In this document: positions 49,081-59,245 of the stretch, in pieces
Position numbering within the stretch: the first letter of the stretch is position 1
Layout: every line of letters begins with the position of its first letter
Assembly (NCBI GenBank): GCA_030685235.1
Contig: MU839108.1
Location: forward strand, 310,001 to 374,000
Source: Copromyces sp. CBS 386.78
Lineage: Eukaryota > Ascomycota > Sordariomycetes > Sordariales > Sordariaceae
Direction of reading: 5' to 3'
DNA: 64,000 nt
Notes under the pieces: generated by a model
The model's input: only the letters and a program-made list of their open reading frames with translations
Database searches by the model: none
Told to the model about the DNA's origin: nothing
Translations under genes and position numbers: made by a program

Positions 49081-50480
49081 TGGAAACAGCGTGAAGCGAT
49101 CAGCGTAGCGCGTCAACGATGATGATGATGTTGTTGATTCTGAGAGGGAGATCTAGGACTAGTGCGTCAACCGCACGGCTATATATATGTGCATGCGGTG
49201 CATGCCTGCCCTGCGTCAATCAGAGCGCAGTGGGCAGGGTCCCTCTACGAGGGAAGCTACGCATCAACGCATATAACAATACCTACCTTATAGAACCATC
49301 TCATGCCACCCTAACAAATAGCCAATAGCGCATATCAATACCCTATGGGGGACTATGTACGCATAACGCCTAAGAAGACGAGGAGTCAACACGGCTAACC
49401 AGCCTACCACCAATACCCCCCCTGTCACAATTTCTCCTTTGGCAGCTTCTTTGATAGACACTGAGGGCAACGAAGCGTCTGATGATATGGTACCCCCATC
49501 CAGCCCGATGTTTCTGGGAAGTAAGCAAGCCCCAGGGATACCCGAAGTGAAGTTTGAGCGGGAAAGAGGGAAGTGTGTTTGTCAAAGTGGGATATATGGA
49601 AATATCAGACGGAATTGGATGTCAAATCTGTAAAGGTACCTCGACATTCCCCGATCCAGCCGGGGTCCTGCACCAGCGCGAGTGCTTTTCAGAGCCGGTC
49701 GTCGCGTACAGCCCTTCATACGTCCGTTTTAACACCAGCCTCGTCAACCATACCAACACGGACTCCCCGACCGATAATCATGTCCAAGCCAACAAGCGAA
49801 TCAAGCTCTTATTCTCTCCCTCCAGCAGCCCCCTGGGCGAAGCCGGCCGCAACGTGAATCACGTCTCCTGTCCTCCAGCCCACATCCGCATCACATATCA
49901 TACACGATTACATCGCCGTTAGGATCCCAAAATCCTGGTTTGACAAGGCCATTTTCCAAGACTACAGTTGGATAGACGAGTGGCCATTCGATGGCAAAGT
50001 CCGGCGGATCCACGACATACCCTTCAACCCTAGAGGTACTGCGGCAGGGGGAATTGTCTGTACGACAACCTATATACCTCTAAGTACGCCCTGCCCCCGG
50101 GCAAACCCGGAAGTTAGTCAAATCATCAGGATCATGCACGTCACATTTGCAGAACACTTGCAGCCGCCCTTGTGCTTACAGTTCCGAGCCCCCAAAAGAA
50201 CGGTCAATTCATGCACTTCCTCCTCATGTACGAAGAACTCAATCCCACACTCATTCTATTCCCTCCAAATCCTCCCCTTCATACATGTACCCGTCCTCCC
50301 TTTCCCCAAGATATAAATCCTCCCCTACATACATGTACCAGTCCCAGTCCCCTTCCCCTTCCCCCGTGCCCTCTTCTCCCAAAAACCCATATCCCATCCC
50401 CCATCCTCAGCAGCATGCCAGCTCTAACTGGGATGATCCTCCGCTTCCCTTCCCTAATCCTGGCAGGGACCTAACGACGC
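49081..50480. other. Degraded accessory stretch, no supported gene
   Basis: A plus frame at 49,554-49,922 (122 codons) reads somewhat protein-like (Cys at CQICKG, Asn-rich), and another frame near 49,915-50,080 contains SWFDKAIFQDYSWIDEWPFD, but stops separate them. They may be remains of one gene I do not recognise. Low-complexity Pro/Ser codons follow at about 50,270-50,470. Confidence 0.4.
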
Positions 50481-51200
50481 CGCGTTGGTATGCCCACTGC
50501 TTCCTTTTCTCAACGCTCAGCGTCCCCCCTGTGGGAGCTGGCGGAAGTACTCCTCCACCGGCGGGATGGTGGCGCGGCGAGGGTCATCACGGCCCAGGGA
50601 ATCCAGAACCGGCGAGGTGGGCGGCGCCCGGGTGCCTGGCCGCGGCGGGGACGGCGCGGGGGAGGCAAAGGCCCGGCGGCGGCGAGCAAAAAGACCAGGC
50701 GAGGCAGGCGGCGACAGGGCAGGCGACGGGGGAGGCGCCGGGGCTGGGACCGTTGGGACCCGCAAAGACCAGGGCGCGAGAACGGCGAGGCGCAGACCCA
50801 CCCCCGTCCAGGGCACAGCTTGCTAAACTGCGCGCCTGGAGGAGGGGGCCGCGGGAGCACCGGGGGCGGCGAGAGCGACAGCGGCGGCGGCGAGGTTAGT
50901 GGCGGCGGCGTCGGTGGTGGTTGTGGTGAGGGGCAGAGCCCTCTGGACAATGAAGCCCCAAAGTTGGGCGGCCAGGCGCCGGAGGAAGGCTCTGGCGGCG
51001 GCGGCGAAGGCGACGACCATGGTGGCGGCCGGGGGAGTTGGGGGGCCGGAAGAGAAGGAGCGGATGGCGAGGGGCCGGAGAGCTTGCTTGAGGCGGCGGG
51101 GAGCAACCGCGAGACGGCGGAAAAAAAAAAGGCGAGGGTCTGGTGATGCTGGAAAACGCACGAAAAAAGAAGTTAGCGCATCTGTCTTTGGCAAGTATCC
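50480..51200. other. GC-rich low-complexity block
   Basis: This stretch is dominated by GGCGGC/GGCGAG-type sequence and is much more GC-rich than anything else in the window. It is open in four or more frames on both strands (Pro/Ala/Arg on the minus, Gly/Arg on the plus), so the long frames are a compositional artefact. A minus-strand segment with PVLDSLGRDDPRRATIPPVEEYFRQLP (about 50,520-50,605) looks the most protein-like. No function can be assigned. Confidence 0.5.
50485..50851 (+). repeat. Arm A of an inverted pair with conserved ends
   Basis: The first 40 nt (50,485-50,524, starting TTGGTATGCCCACTGCTTCC) and last 44 nt (50,808-50,851, containing CACAGCTTGCTAAACTGCGC) recur in reverse orientation at 54,382-54,343 and 54,053-54,010, with two and one differences respectively. 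The distance between the ends is nearly equal (367 against 373 bp). The sequence between them is very GC-rich here and unrelated by eye to the other arm. Confidence 0.75.
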
Positions 51201-51599
51201 GTGAGAAAGCATGACGGTAACCCGGGCACTAGGGTACCTTATATATCTATCTTGCTGGTCGGTGACATGGAGGGCATCATGGGATATCGTGGTGGAGGAG
51301 TGAGAATCTCATGAGGTGATACGTGGGTGAGTACGGAAAATTGTGATCAAGTGCCGTGAGGCCAACATGAAAACAGAGGCAAGTAAAAGAAATGACTCCC
51401 ATCTTCAAGCCAGGGAAAACTCGAGATAGCAGAATTCTTACCGTTGTCGGCTTTGTTCAGCCGCGAGAAACTTCGAGGTGTGGAGGTTGTGGTGTTGATG
51501 GCAAGTTGTAAAAGGGAGACACGTCAAAGCAGCTGCGATAATAGGGTCACTGGAAAAATTGAAACCAGACGCGACCAGACAGGGAGACGGGACAGAACA
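51200..51599. other. Stretch without a gene
   Basis: I see no coding potential beyond short overlapping frames. GGTACC motif near 51,233. Confidence 0.4.
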
Positions 51600-53631
51600 G
51601 ATCGGACGACACAAACGGGGTCGAAACGGCAAGGGAAATTGATGTTGCTACCCCTATGCTCATTTTGTCCTCCTCCTCCTTTGGCAGCCCTCTTCTCACG
51701 CTCCTTCTTATTGGTTTCGTCCTTGTTTTTAGCGCACCACTGACGGTAATTGTTATTCTTTGCAGCACACTTTCTCGGGCTTCGCAAGTCTCCATTTTGC
51801 CTTTTCTTCCTCCTCTCTGGCCTTGGTGGCATCCTTCCCGGCAGCAGCTCCCTCACGCTGCTTCATGGCGATCTCATCTTCCTCGTTCTTCCCATGGCTC
51901 TGTCGATTCTTTTTCGCGTACCATTTGCTGTGGTGCCTCGGATTCGGCATCGGGACACCTCCTTTCTTGAAAGGAAGGGGACGAGTGCGCTGGGGAGGCT
52001 GGACAGTCTCAGGAGGATCCGTCTTAGCAAACCTGGGGTCAGGTTCAGAAAGAACTTCAAGTTCCTAGGTCTCCCCCGTATTTTGCGTGAGTTGCGCGAT
52101 TCTTTCAACTATAGAAGAAGCCTCGGATATGTATTGGGAAGTTGTATTCCCCTTAGCATAAAATAGGGGGTACGCCTCCTTGTCGGTATGTGGCGGGGTG
52201 ATCCTGGTCCGTTCCTACCTTAGAGGTACCTATGTAAGCTGCTCTAGGCGAGGGGCTGGATCCTCTCCAAAATCTACGTCGTTGTACTCTTGTATCGCGC
52301 TCCGTAGAGCTGAGTTGTGCTTGGTGCTACCTAAGTTGTGGTATAGGGTGGCCGATGTCGCAGACATTGCGATTGTAGATTCTTCGGGCCCAGTTGTCAA
52401 GATAGCCGAACTTCTTTAGTTCGTCCTTGCTTAAAGGTTCGAATGGGTGCTCCGAAGCCTGGAGGCCCAATACTGTGTCCAGGAGGTCGATGCCCTTCAT
52501 GGCCAATTGGTTGTGCGAGAGATCTTCGTGCATTTCAGGGGGGGCGAGGGTAGTATCTGATTTTGCTGCGAATACATAGGGCCTGAGGATAGTAGAGGCG
52601 GCGGCTCTGGACTGGCGGGTAGAACCCATCGCAACGTGACCATCCCTCCTCCTTTTGAGGAAGAAGGCAAGTCTTTGCCAGGTCCTGGGGCAGCGATGGC
52701 GACATGGCGTCCTATCTCCCCCAGTTCGTTGCTATGCGGTATATTTCTCGCAGTTCTCGATGGACTTGGACGGGCACGACTGGCGGACGTTGCCACAAAT
52801 TGCTTGCCCACGTAGTCGGCAGCCTGTTCCGGAGTCCATGTGTCGTTGCTAAGGTACCTATTATAGACGTCTGCCGTTGCGAACGTGTATGCTTTATACA
52901 TGTCGTTCTCTTTGCCGAACATTAACAACTTCACAGTCGTCCTTCACAAACGGGACACACCTTCCCTGGCAGCGTATACACATCTTGGTATACCTGTACC
53001 TCGGGGATCGTGGGTGATGTTGGTTGAAAAGGGTCTCGACTGTCTTCTTGTTGTATTGACAAAATGTGCGCGTGGGAAGCGCCCTAGAGGTACGCACTCC
53101 GCCACGAGACTGATCATGCGAGCCACCTCTTCGCTGTCGTTAAGGTAGCGGGGGCTCCATTGTTGTTAGGAGCTCCCTGACCACCACCGATCGTCTCGTT
53201 GTTCTTGGGGCTGGGGGTTGGAACTTGTGGCTCTCCTCCATGTTGGGCACACCAAGGGTCTCAGTGTTGTGATCAAAGACCAACTTGTTCCACGCCCTTC
53301 TCACCTGCTTGCGGTTGAATCCATCCATGGGATCTGATCCGTGCCTGGCACGTTGGGCTCCCAAAGACCCAAACAGCCTTGAAATGGCGCTGGCGACGTT
53401 GGTTTGCGGTTTCACCGCGTCCGCGGCGTCTCCGAGGATGTTCGCTGTATGGGATGTGCAACCGGGGCTGAATGGACTATCAGTTTTGCTCTTGCACCAA
53501 CGGAGGTCATACGACCACCAAAAAAGGCTCGCTGCCCGATAGGACCTTCCTCCTTGAAAGCGCATGCTGAATGGGGGGAAATGACCACGGTTTTGGTACA
53601 CTCTCGTCTTGGGGAGCAATATTCTGACCAT
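51600..53631 (-). pseudogene. Decayed large gene, family unknown
   Basis: On the minus strand a run of protein-like segments follows one order with frame changes and stops. They are SRLFGSLGAQRARHGSDPMD and NRKQVRRAWNKLVFDHNTE (about 53,380-53,260); RYLNDSEEVARMISLVAE (about 53,140); KAYTFATADVYNRYLSNDTW and PEQAADYVGKQFVATSAS (about 52,895-52,780); MHEDLSHNQLAMKGIDLLDT and FGYLDNWARRIYNRNV (about 52,533-52,360); KHNSALRSAIQEYNDVDFGE (about 52,320-52,260); ERIAQLTQNTGET-stop-ELEVLSEPDP (about 52,110-52,035); then a Lys-rich part with HHSKWYAKKN and YRQWCAKNKDETNKK (to about 51,690). The TAG at about 52,062-52,064 lies between continuous sequence and is explained by CAG to TAG. It is a single large gene or multi-gene relic, and I do not recognise the family. 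It could be transposon-derived. Confidence 0.5.
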
Positions 53632-54009
53632 TAAAAACTAACTGCGCAATCGTTGAACGAACGAGGCAGTAACCTAATCCATATACCTCCTGCCAGGGAA
53701 GGAGCTACCCAGATGGAAATGAGCGCGCGGCTCGTTGGCAGCCCAACCACCGCGCCGAGACAGCTGGCAAGGACGGGAGCCAAGTATTTCGAGCATGGGG
53801 CAGTACCTGAACCTGAATCCAATGGCTGGAGCTCCGAGACGTAAAGCAGTGTCTTGGGAAGGTGCGGTAGAAGTACCTCACGTGAGTGGTCTTGTGTTTG
53901 GTAGGTGTTCAAGCCCTTATTCTCAGCCTACTTGACTCTCACAAAGTTATCACCACTTGACACACAATATTTTCCAACAGCAACAATAACAAACATCTAC
54001 ATGATCCCA
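53632..54009. other. Stretch without a supported gene
   Basis: Short frames only, on both strands; no motif. GGTACCT-type motif near 53,870. Confidence 0.4.
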
Positions 54010-54382
54010 CGGCCTCCTCCTCCAGGCGCGCAGTTTAGCAAGCTGTGCCCTGGGAGATGTTTTGTTCTCAACCTGTACCATATCAACTCCGTCTCCGTCC
54101 CCTGTCCTTGGGTAACCTGGTCGACACGCGGGCCACACTCGCGGATGCAAGTACCACCCGAAGCATATTTCTCTTCTCTCGTCGTACTTCTTCTGGCATG
54201 GGCTAACATCGACGGGCTCAGGTCCAGTGCCCTCACAGGCACCCGTTGCAACTTGCAAACTTCCCCGAACATTGCCAAAGGCAGTTAGGCGGCTACACAC
54301 CCAACGCCGCTGAGGCAGGACTATCGTGAACCGGCCTCTCGAGATGCTGAGTGTTGAGAAAAGGAAGCAGTGGGCATACCAA
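54010..54382 (-). repeat. Arm B of an inverted pair with conserved ends
   Basis: This is the partner of 50,485-50,851 in opposite orientation. The ends are 54,010-54,053 (43 of 44 identical) and 54,343-54,382 (38 of 40 identical). The interior (about 290 bp) is of ordinary composition and shows no similarity by eye to the GC-rich interior of arm A. See the finding on cargo exchange between conserved ends. Confidence 0.75.
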
Positions 54383-54654
54383 TACCAACACTGGCACCCT
54401 TACGAACGCCGGTCCTAGCAGCGATGGGCAGTTTTGGAACAGCACACAACGACTGGCCAAAAAGTACCGCACCGAGGGTGCCGCTCGCTCCTGTAAGTGG
54501 AGCCCCAGAGATGGCTCAAGGTCTCGCAATCCTTCTTGCCGTCCGACAATGAAGAAACTGACACCAGACTCAAAATCTTCCCAGGCTTCCATTCCTTTCT
54601 CTTCTTCTCTTTCCCTCCCCAAACCCCAAGATCTGATGACCAGCGCACCGCTTT

Positions 54655-54890
54655 CTCACGAGCGCTGATCAACAGCAGCCCGAAGCCCTTGTCCAATACT
54701 ACAACCAGCTTGCGACCGAGCTCAAGATCGACTTGAGTGCCCCCGCGAAGGTCATCTACGGACGCGATACGAGATCGTCCGGTCACACTCTCGTCACCGC
54801 CCTAGCCGCCGCCTTGGACGCTACCGAAACCGAGCATGTCGACTACAAGATCTTGACCACCCGTGCTCTGAGCCAGACGTCGTAGGTGAA
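54655..54890 (+). pseudogene. Fragment of phosphoacetylglucosamine mutase
   Basis: Phosphoacetylglucosamine mutase converts GlcNAc-6-P to GlcNAc-1-P for UDP-GlcNAc and chitin synthesis. The plus frame reads EALVQYYNQLATELKIDLSA, then PAKVIYGRDTRSSGHTLVTA and VDYKILTTRAL. This matches the segment after the active-site serine loop in the family: V-(I/V)GRDTR-SG-L as the sugar/metal domain motif and DY-LTTPQLHY, of which PQLHY is replaced here. The metal-binding serine loop and the rest of the roughly 540-residue enzyme are missing, and a TAG follows. It is a truncated copy; the real gene must lie elsewhere. Confidence 0.75.
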
Positions 54891-55783
54891 CTTCCTGAGT
54901 TTCATAACAAGCGATTCGCTATACTAACCAAAGCAACAGGCGGTCTACCAGACTACCTTAAAGATATCTTGCCGTGTTTTTTTGTGTTGTTTTTCCAGCA
55001 ACACCACCAGACCACTACAGCCACCACCACTACCGCAACCACCACCAACGACACCATGCCTCCTCGCGCTGCCAACTCGACCACGTCAGCGGCGTTCGGC
55101 AAAAGCTCCTCTCCTACGAGATGTTTCTGAACATGAACCCAAAACAGGAGGCAGAACGAATCATTCATGCATGTGGGAAATTTGTCAGATTATTTGTACT
55201 GTACCTGTAGTAACCCCATGGGAGGCGTGTCGGATTGTTTGTACCAGAGAATCTATCTAGAAATGACACAAAGTCAAAGAGTCTACTAAAGAACATTATG
55301 CTCATTGCTACTCGTCTTTAAGGACTTGGTGTACATGTAGCGCGCCATGACCTGACGAAAATTTGGATCTCAATCAACATCACTTCCAAACTTCAGAAAA
55401 AGTTTGATACCATGCACGCGTCATTTTTATTGCATTTAAACCTCTGCATTTCCCTCAGAAGCCCTTGGAATGTTGTTATTGAACGGTTGGGTGAAGATTT
55501 GAGCGAGTGTCCCGGCCGTGTTTTTACCCACCAACTTTGGATTCCAGTGACCAACACCACCCAACATTCACTTTTCGCGAGGAAATGAGGCACCGATAAC
55601 ATCTCAGCAATGAATTTCTAATTGACGTCATGTAAAGATCTCGGAAGCACAGGAACACTGCGAAATGGGAGCGGCCAATAATTTGAAAAAGACACTTGTG
55701 ATGGAATGGTCAATGACATTCACGAGAACACCACCAGACGATGAAGCACCAAGTTTTAGAGATTGAGATAGACGAATTAGGAA
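54891..55783. other. Stretch without a gene
   Basis: The stretch has GTTGTTTTT-rich and CCACCACTACC microsatellite-like sequence near 54,990-55,060, then unassigned DNA. Overlapping short frames at 54,953-55,260 have no motif. Confidence 0.45.
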
Positions 55784-56745
55784 TTAATCAGCTGTCGTAG
55801 TTGGCTGAAGGCGATCAACGCCGAGATAAACTAATATACAAGAATAATACAAAACAATGAAGCGAAAAACTGGAGCACTGTTGCGACTCCTTTGTCTTGA
55901 AGCTTCCACCGATGCTTGCAAGATTGGCGGCTCCTCCAAGTCCGCCGCCTCTTCCTCTCCCAGCCGCAGCCGAACTAACACTCAACCCGGCGTAACTGGA
56001 CAGCCACGGCCACCAGAACCGCCCATCGTGCCCACCGCTCACCGGCGACGGCTGTGAGAAGCGCGCCGCGGCGGCAGCGGGACGATGCTCTCCTCGTCCA
56101 AAGGGTCTCCGCCGTACCGGGGTGGCAGTTGCTGTGGTTGCTGCCACTGTTGGTAACCGCCATATCCCATGGGAGGGAAATGGGGAGGAGGGGCGTTGGA
56201 GAACGCCGGAGGGGGAACAACCGCAGTGGTAGTGGTTGTGGTGATGGTGGTGGGGTTCAATGTTGTAGGGCATCACCGGGCCCTGGGCAGGTTAGTACTG
56301 CGGGTGCTGCTGGTATTGCAGCAGCTGCTGTTGCTGCTGACGGCGTCGAGCGCAAGCAGGGTGGTGGTGGTGATGGTGACGACCGTGGTGGTGGCCAGTT
56401 TGCTGGCGGTGGTTGACCGGGTTGGCACCAACCGGGATGGCCGTACGCCATCCACCCTCCGGTGTGCGAGGCCTCGGAGGGAGGCCAGCTGCCTGCACGG
56501 CGGACTGGCGGCGCACCGCTGCAGGCACAGGCTCAGGCCTAGCAGGCAGGTTTGGGCCGGGGCTGGCCGGCGGACTCGAAGTGGGCTGGCGTTGGCCGGT
56601 TCTGAGCTCGACCAGGGCGCGAGCGGCCAACACTTCGCGATGGTTGTAAACGCGGCGCTGATGGAACGTCCAATGTTAGCACAGATAATTGACGAACCTG
56701 AGGATTCAGAATGGGATTGTTTACCTGGATGCCGCTTTGGTTCAT
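55784..56745 (-). CDS. His/Gln/Pro-rich protein gene, possibly interrupted
   Basis: Exon 1, 56,725-56,745, encodes MNQSGIQ and ends at GTAAAC. A 67-nt intron with a CTAAC branch point leads to exon 2 at 56,657, reading RRVYNHREVLAARALVELRT, then a Pro/Ala-rich part, GHHHGRHHHHHH and QQQQQLLQYQQHPQY, ending at TAA (56,292-56,294; 128 residues). Coding-like sequence continues in the same frame past the stop (PAQGPVMPYNIEPHHHHHNH), then after a frame change reads VVPPPAFSNAPPPHFPPMGY and YGGDPLDEESIVPLPPRR (to about 56,039), and an acidic tail near 55,970-55,900. So either an unrecognised intron (a TACTAAC and CCCAG sit at the stop) joins these, or CAA has become TAA and the gene is broken. A 5' UTR intron beginning GTGAGCC lies upstream. 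Family unknown. Confidence 0.5.
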
Positions 56746-57764
56746 GTTTGCGCGCTAGGATGTTGGCGCAACGAAAGGCAGCTTGACGAAGAATGGATCT
56801 GACCAGGAAGAGTTTGTTAGGAAAGTGATGAAGTGGGTTACTAAACGAGAACGAAGAAGGCTCACCAAGGTAGAGGTAGCTTTGATGGCTGCAATAGTGC
56901 CAAAGAGGCGATGGTGGTTGATGTGTTGATGTGATGTGTTGCGGGGAGAAATAATCTGGAGGAGAACATGAAGGAGACAGAAGGGGGCAGCCTTTTGAAG
57001 AAAATCAAATTTGTGGGCGCCCCACGTTGTTCGACTGGCATTGCTGGGGAGGGCAAGCCTTTTGGGTTGTCTTCGATGGTCTCTGTCGCCAGGCAGAGAC
57101 CAGATGGACAAGGCGAGCGCAGTTGCTCGACCTTCAAGTGAGTGATGGAAGGAGCGAGCTGGCCCGGGTATTGCTAGGCGGCTGGCAGCTGGGGGTACTT
57201 GGGTACTTTCTCGAGAACTGGCACTCAAGACTGGGAGCCTGACTCTTCTTTGGGGATGGCAGGTACCATGCGTGCTTGGGATATTCTGTTCGAATCCTCC
57301 AAATCATCATCGTCCAGCTTAGGGAGGCATTAGGGAGACCGGACGATATGAGGCTGGTACTTGAGTCCTGGACGTGACACTTTCAGCCGTATTATCCGAC
57401 TAAATGAGTGTCATCTCTCCTCAAAGATTCATCACACCGTAAAGGCCAATGTACTTAATATTTACGATACCTTATTTATTGCAAAAGCAGGTGGAAGACA
57501 AGCTCGAAGGAACGGAAGGAGACAAAGAGCTTTTTCTGCCGGATAGGTGCCCCCCTGATATACTCCTGAATCCTCCGTTGTGACTCAAACCTGGAGTCTT
57601 CCCAACAGGTTTCCATCATCCATGACTGCAACACTCTGTCATGGAACCTGTGACTGCCGTTTCATTTTGCAATCAAGGTTCAAGCAGTACATGTGTAGAG
57701 GTACCATGTATTGTGAGTTTTTTTTACAAGAATCTTGGTGTGGAAGGAAGCTTTTTGATGAAAG
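56746..57764. other. Intergenic stretch
   Basis: This holds the 5' region of the minus-strand gene at 56,745 and the region before the Ulp1-like frame. No other gene is seen. AGAGGTACC near 57,698. Confidence 0.45.
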
Positions 57765-58205
57765 ATGACTGGCAGCAAACGAGGCGGGAGGGCCACAGAA
57801 GCTAGGACCAAACCAATCTTGGGATCATTTGTCGGTGTGCGGAATGTGGTATTTCCATCTGTATTGTATTCCACGCACTCTTCTGGTGCCAGACTGGATC
57901 TACCGTACCTTAGTACTGTCCCGCCCAACGCAGAGACCTTGACCGGAGCGGATCTGGAGTTTCTGGAGACCGGAAAAAGCGTTGAGGCGTTCCTTTCAGT
58001 CACCAGATGGTGGTGTCTGCCGATTCATCTGGACAACCATTTCTCCTTGGCTGTTTACGACCAGCTTGAGTGCGTTTGGTACCACTATGATTCCGGATAC
58101 GCAGAGGAAAGAGTCGAGCGAATCCGCACTGCCTGTTTGGCGTACACTTGCGCCAATCATGGCTATTTCGACAGCGATCTGAGAAGGGTGCCGCTAGTAG
58201 CATGA
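57765..58205 (+). pseudogene. Ulp1-like (C48) cysteine peptidase fragment
   Basis: A 146-codon frame from ATG 57,765 contains WWCLPIHLDNHFSLAVYDQL followed by VWYHYDSGYAEERVERI. This is the pattern of the C48/Ulp1 catalytic domain: W-LPI, then the catalytic His before a hydrophobic strand (canonically HW-L), then the strand ending YDS with the catalytic Asp. The catalytic Cys region (Q-N-YDCG) is expected 40-60 residues later, but the frame stops after RRVPLVA, so the domain is cut. Family members act in SUMO removal, and others are carried by fungal DNA transposons. Here it is probably a relic; a missing second exon is the alternative. Confidence 0.5.
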
Positions 58206-58890
58206 TGTTTTGACTGGTACCCGTCAACCTTTGACGTGCGAAGGAGAGCAAAGCCAGAACTCATGCCCGGTTTTGACAGAAAGGGAGAAATCTGCCAAGT
58301 CCTTGGAAGGTTCCTCTCCCTGGCTCCAAGGTACACAGCTTCACCAAACTCGACTTGTTTGCACCCTTTAAGTTCAACCTGCTAATAGCCACAATGTGCT
58401 CCAGCCTCCTCGGTCAATATCGTGGTGTCCAAATAGTAATGGAAAGTAGTCGTACATATCGGCAAGAACCTGACGAAGGAGACGGACCTCGTGAGGGTGC
58501 ACGGTCCTTGACGCAAATATCGAAAGCACGAGAAGGGACTTCAGAAACAGGCAGTGGAGTCAAGTATCAAGACCGTGACTTCCTGGTGGCTTGCCTGCCT
58601 TCACTTGCCAGCCGGCAGCGAGGCCGGGGCAAGGATCCCGTCCTTCGTGCCAGTCTCCTTTAGGCCACACCGTGTGGACTCCGCAGCACTAGCGACCTAA
58701 CAGACGGCAACCAGAGGTGCCGCGAAATTGATGCTTTCCAAGTAGAAGGCACTGGCCTAATTCCTGTTTAGTTGTTCCCGCCCCATTAGCAACAGCTAAG
58801 GAAGGGCGAGGCTACCCCTCCACCCACCGGTGCTTGAACTGAATCATGTGACTTGTTGTCCTCGAGTTCCTCCTGCTCGTCCTTTGGAAC
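58206..58890. other. Stretch without a supported gene
   Basis: It may contain the decayed continuation of the Ulp1-like relic (no clear YDCG box found). Short frames only. Confidence 0.4.
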
Positions 58891-59106
58891 CTAGTCGTCC
58901 GCCTTCAGGACCTGCGCCTTGGAAGCGGTCTTCAGTTCTCTCTTTGTGGTTGATGAAACTGAGATATCGATTACTCCGATCATTCTTCGATACAGCCACT
59001 CGGGCCAGAGGCCACCTACAGCACGAACAACCTTCGCTCCGGCTTTTCCTCCAGCTCCAGATCCAGCGCCAGTTTTCATTCCAGTTGTAGGTAGTGTAAG
59101 CTGCAC
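58891..59106 (-). pseudogene. Protein-like C-terminal fragment, unrecognised
   Basis: The minus frame reads KVVRAVGGLWPEWLYRRMIG, then VIDISVSSTTKRELKTASKA and QVLKADD before the stop. The mixture of aromatic, basic and acidic residues is protein-like and unlike random frames nearby. I do not recognise the family. Upstream is a Gly/Ala-rich part. It abuts a trehalose-synthase-like fragment on the opposite strand about 20 bp away, so it is probably another gene fragment. Confidence 0.35.
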
Positions 59107-59124
59107 TCGGATCCGGCTAGAAGT

Positions 59125-59245
59125 CCAGAGACTCCTTGCACCACATCACCTCCCCGCTTGTGACGGCGTCTGGCTCGACATCATGCGTGAACGCTACGCG
59201 GGCAAGAAGCTCATCGTGGCCCGCGACAAGCTCGACCTGCTGTGA
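59125..59245 (+). pseudogene. Fragment of trehalose-6-phosphate synthase/phosphatase-like gene
   Basis: The frame reads LAPHHLPACDGVWLDIMRER and YAGKKLIVARDKLDLL before TGA. The segment (R-KYAGK-LIVARDKLD) matches the region of Tps2/Tps3-type proteins (glycosyltransferase family 20) where G/A-RDKLD precedes a GV-KL motif. Only about 40 residues are present. After the stop the frame does not continue as the family would (RGV-QKLLA). It is a truncated copy without function. Confidence 0.55.

Noticed and set aside
50147..51212. Several long overlapping frames of 100-250 codons in the GC-rich block
   Set aside because: Open in many frames at once because stop codons are rare in GC-rich sequence; Pro/Arg/Gly composition only.
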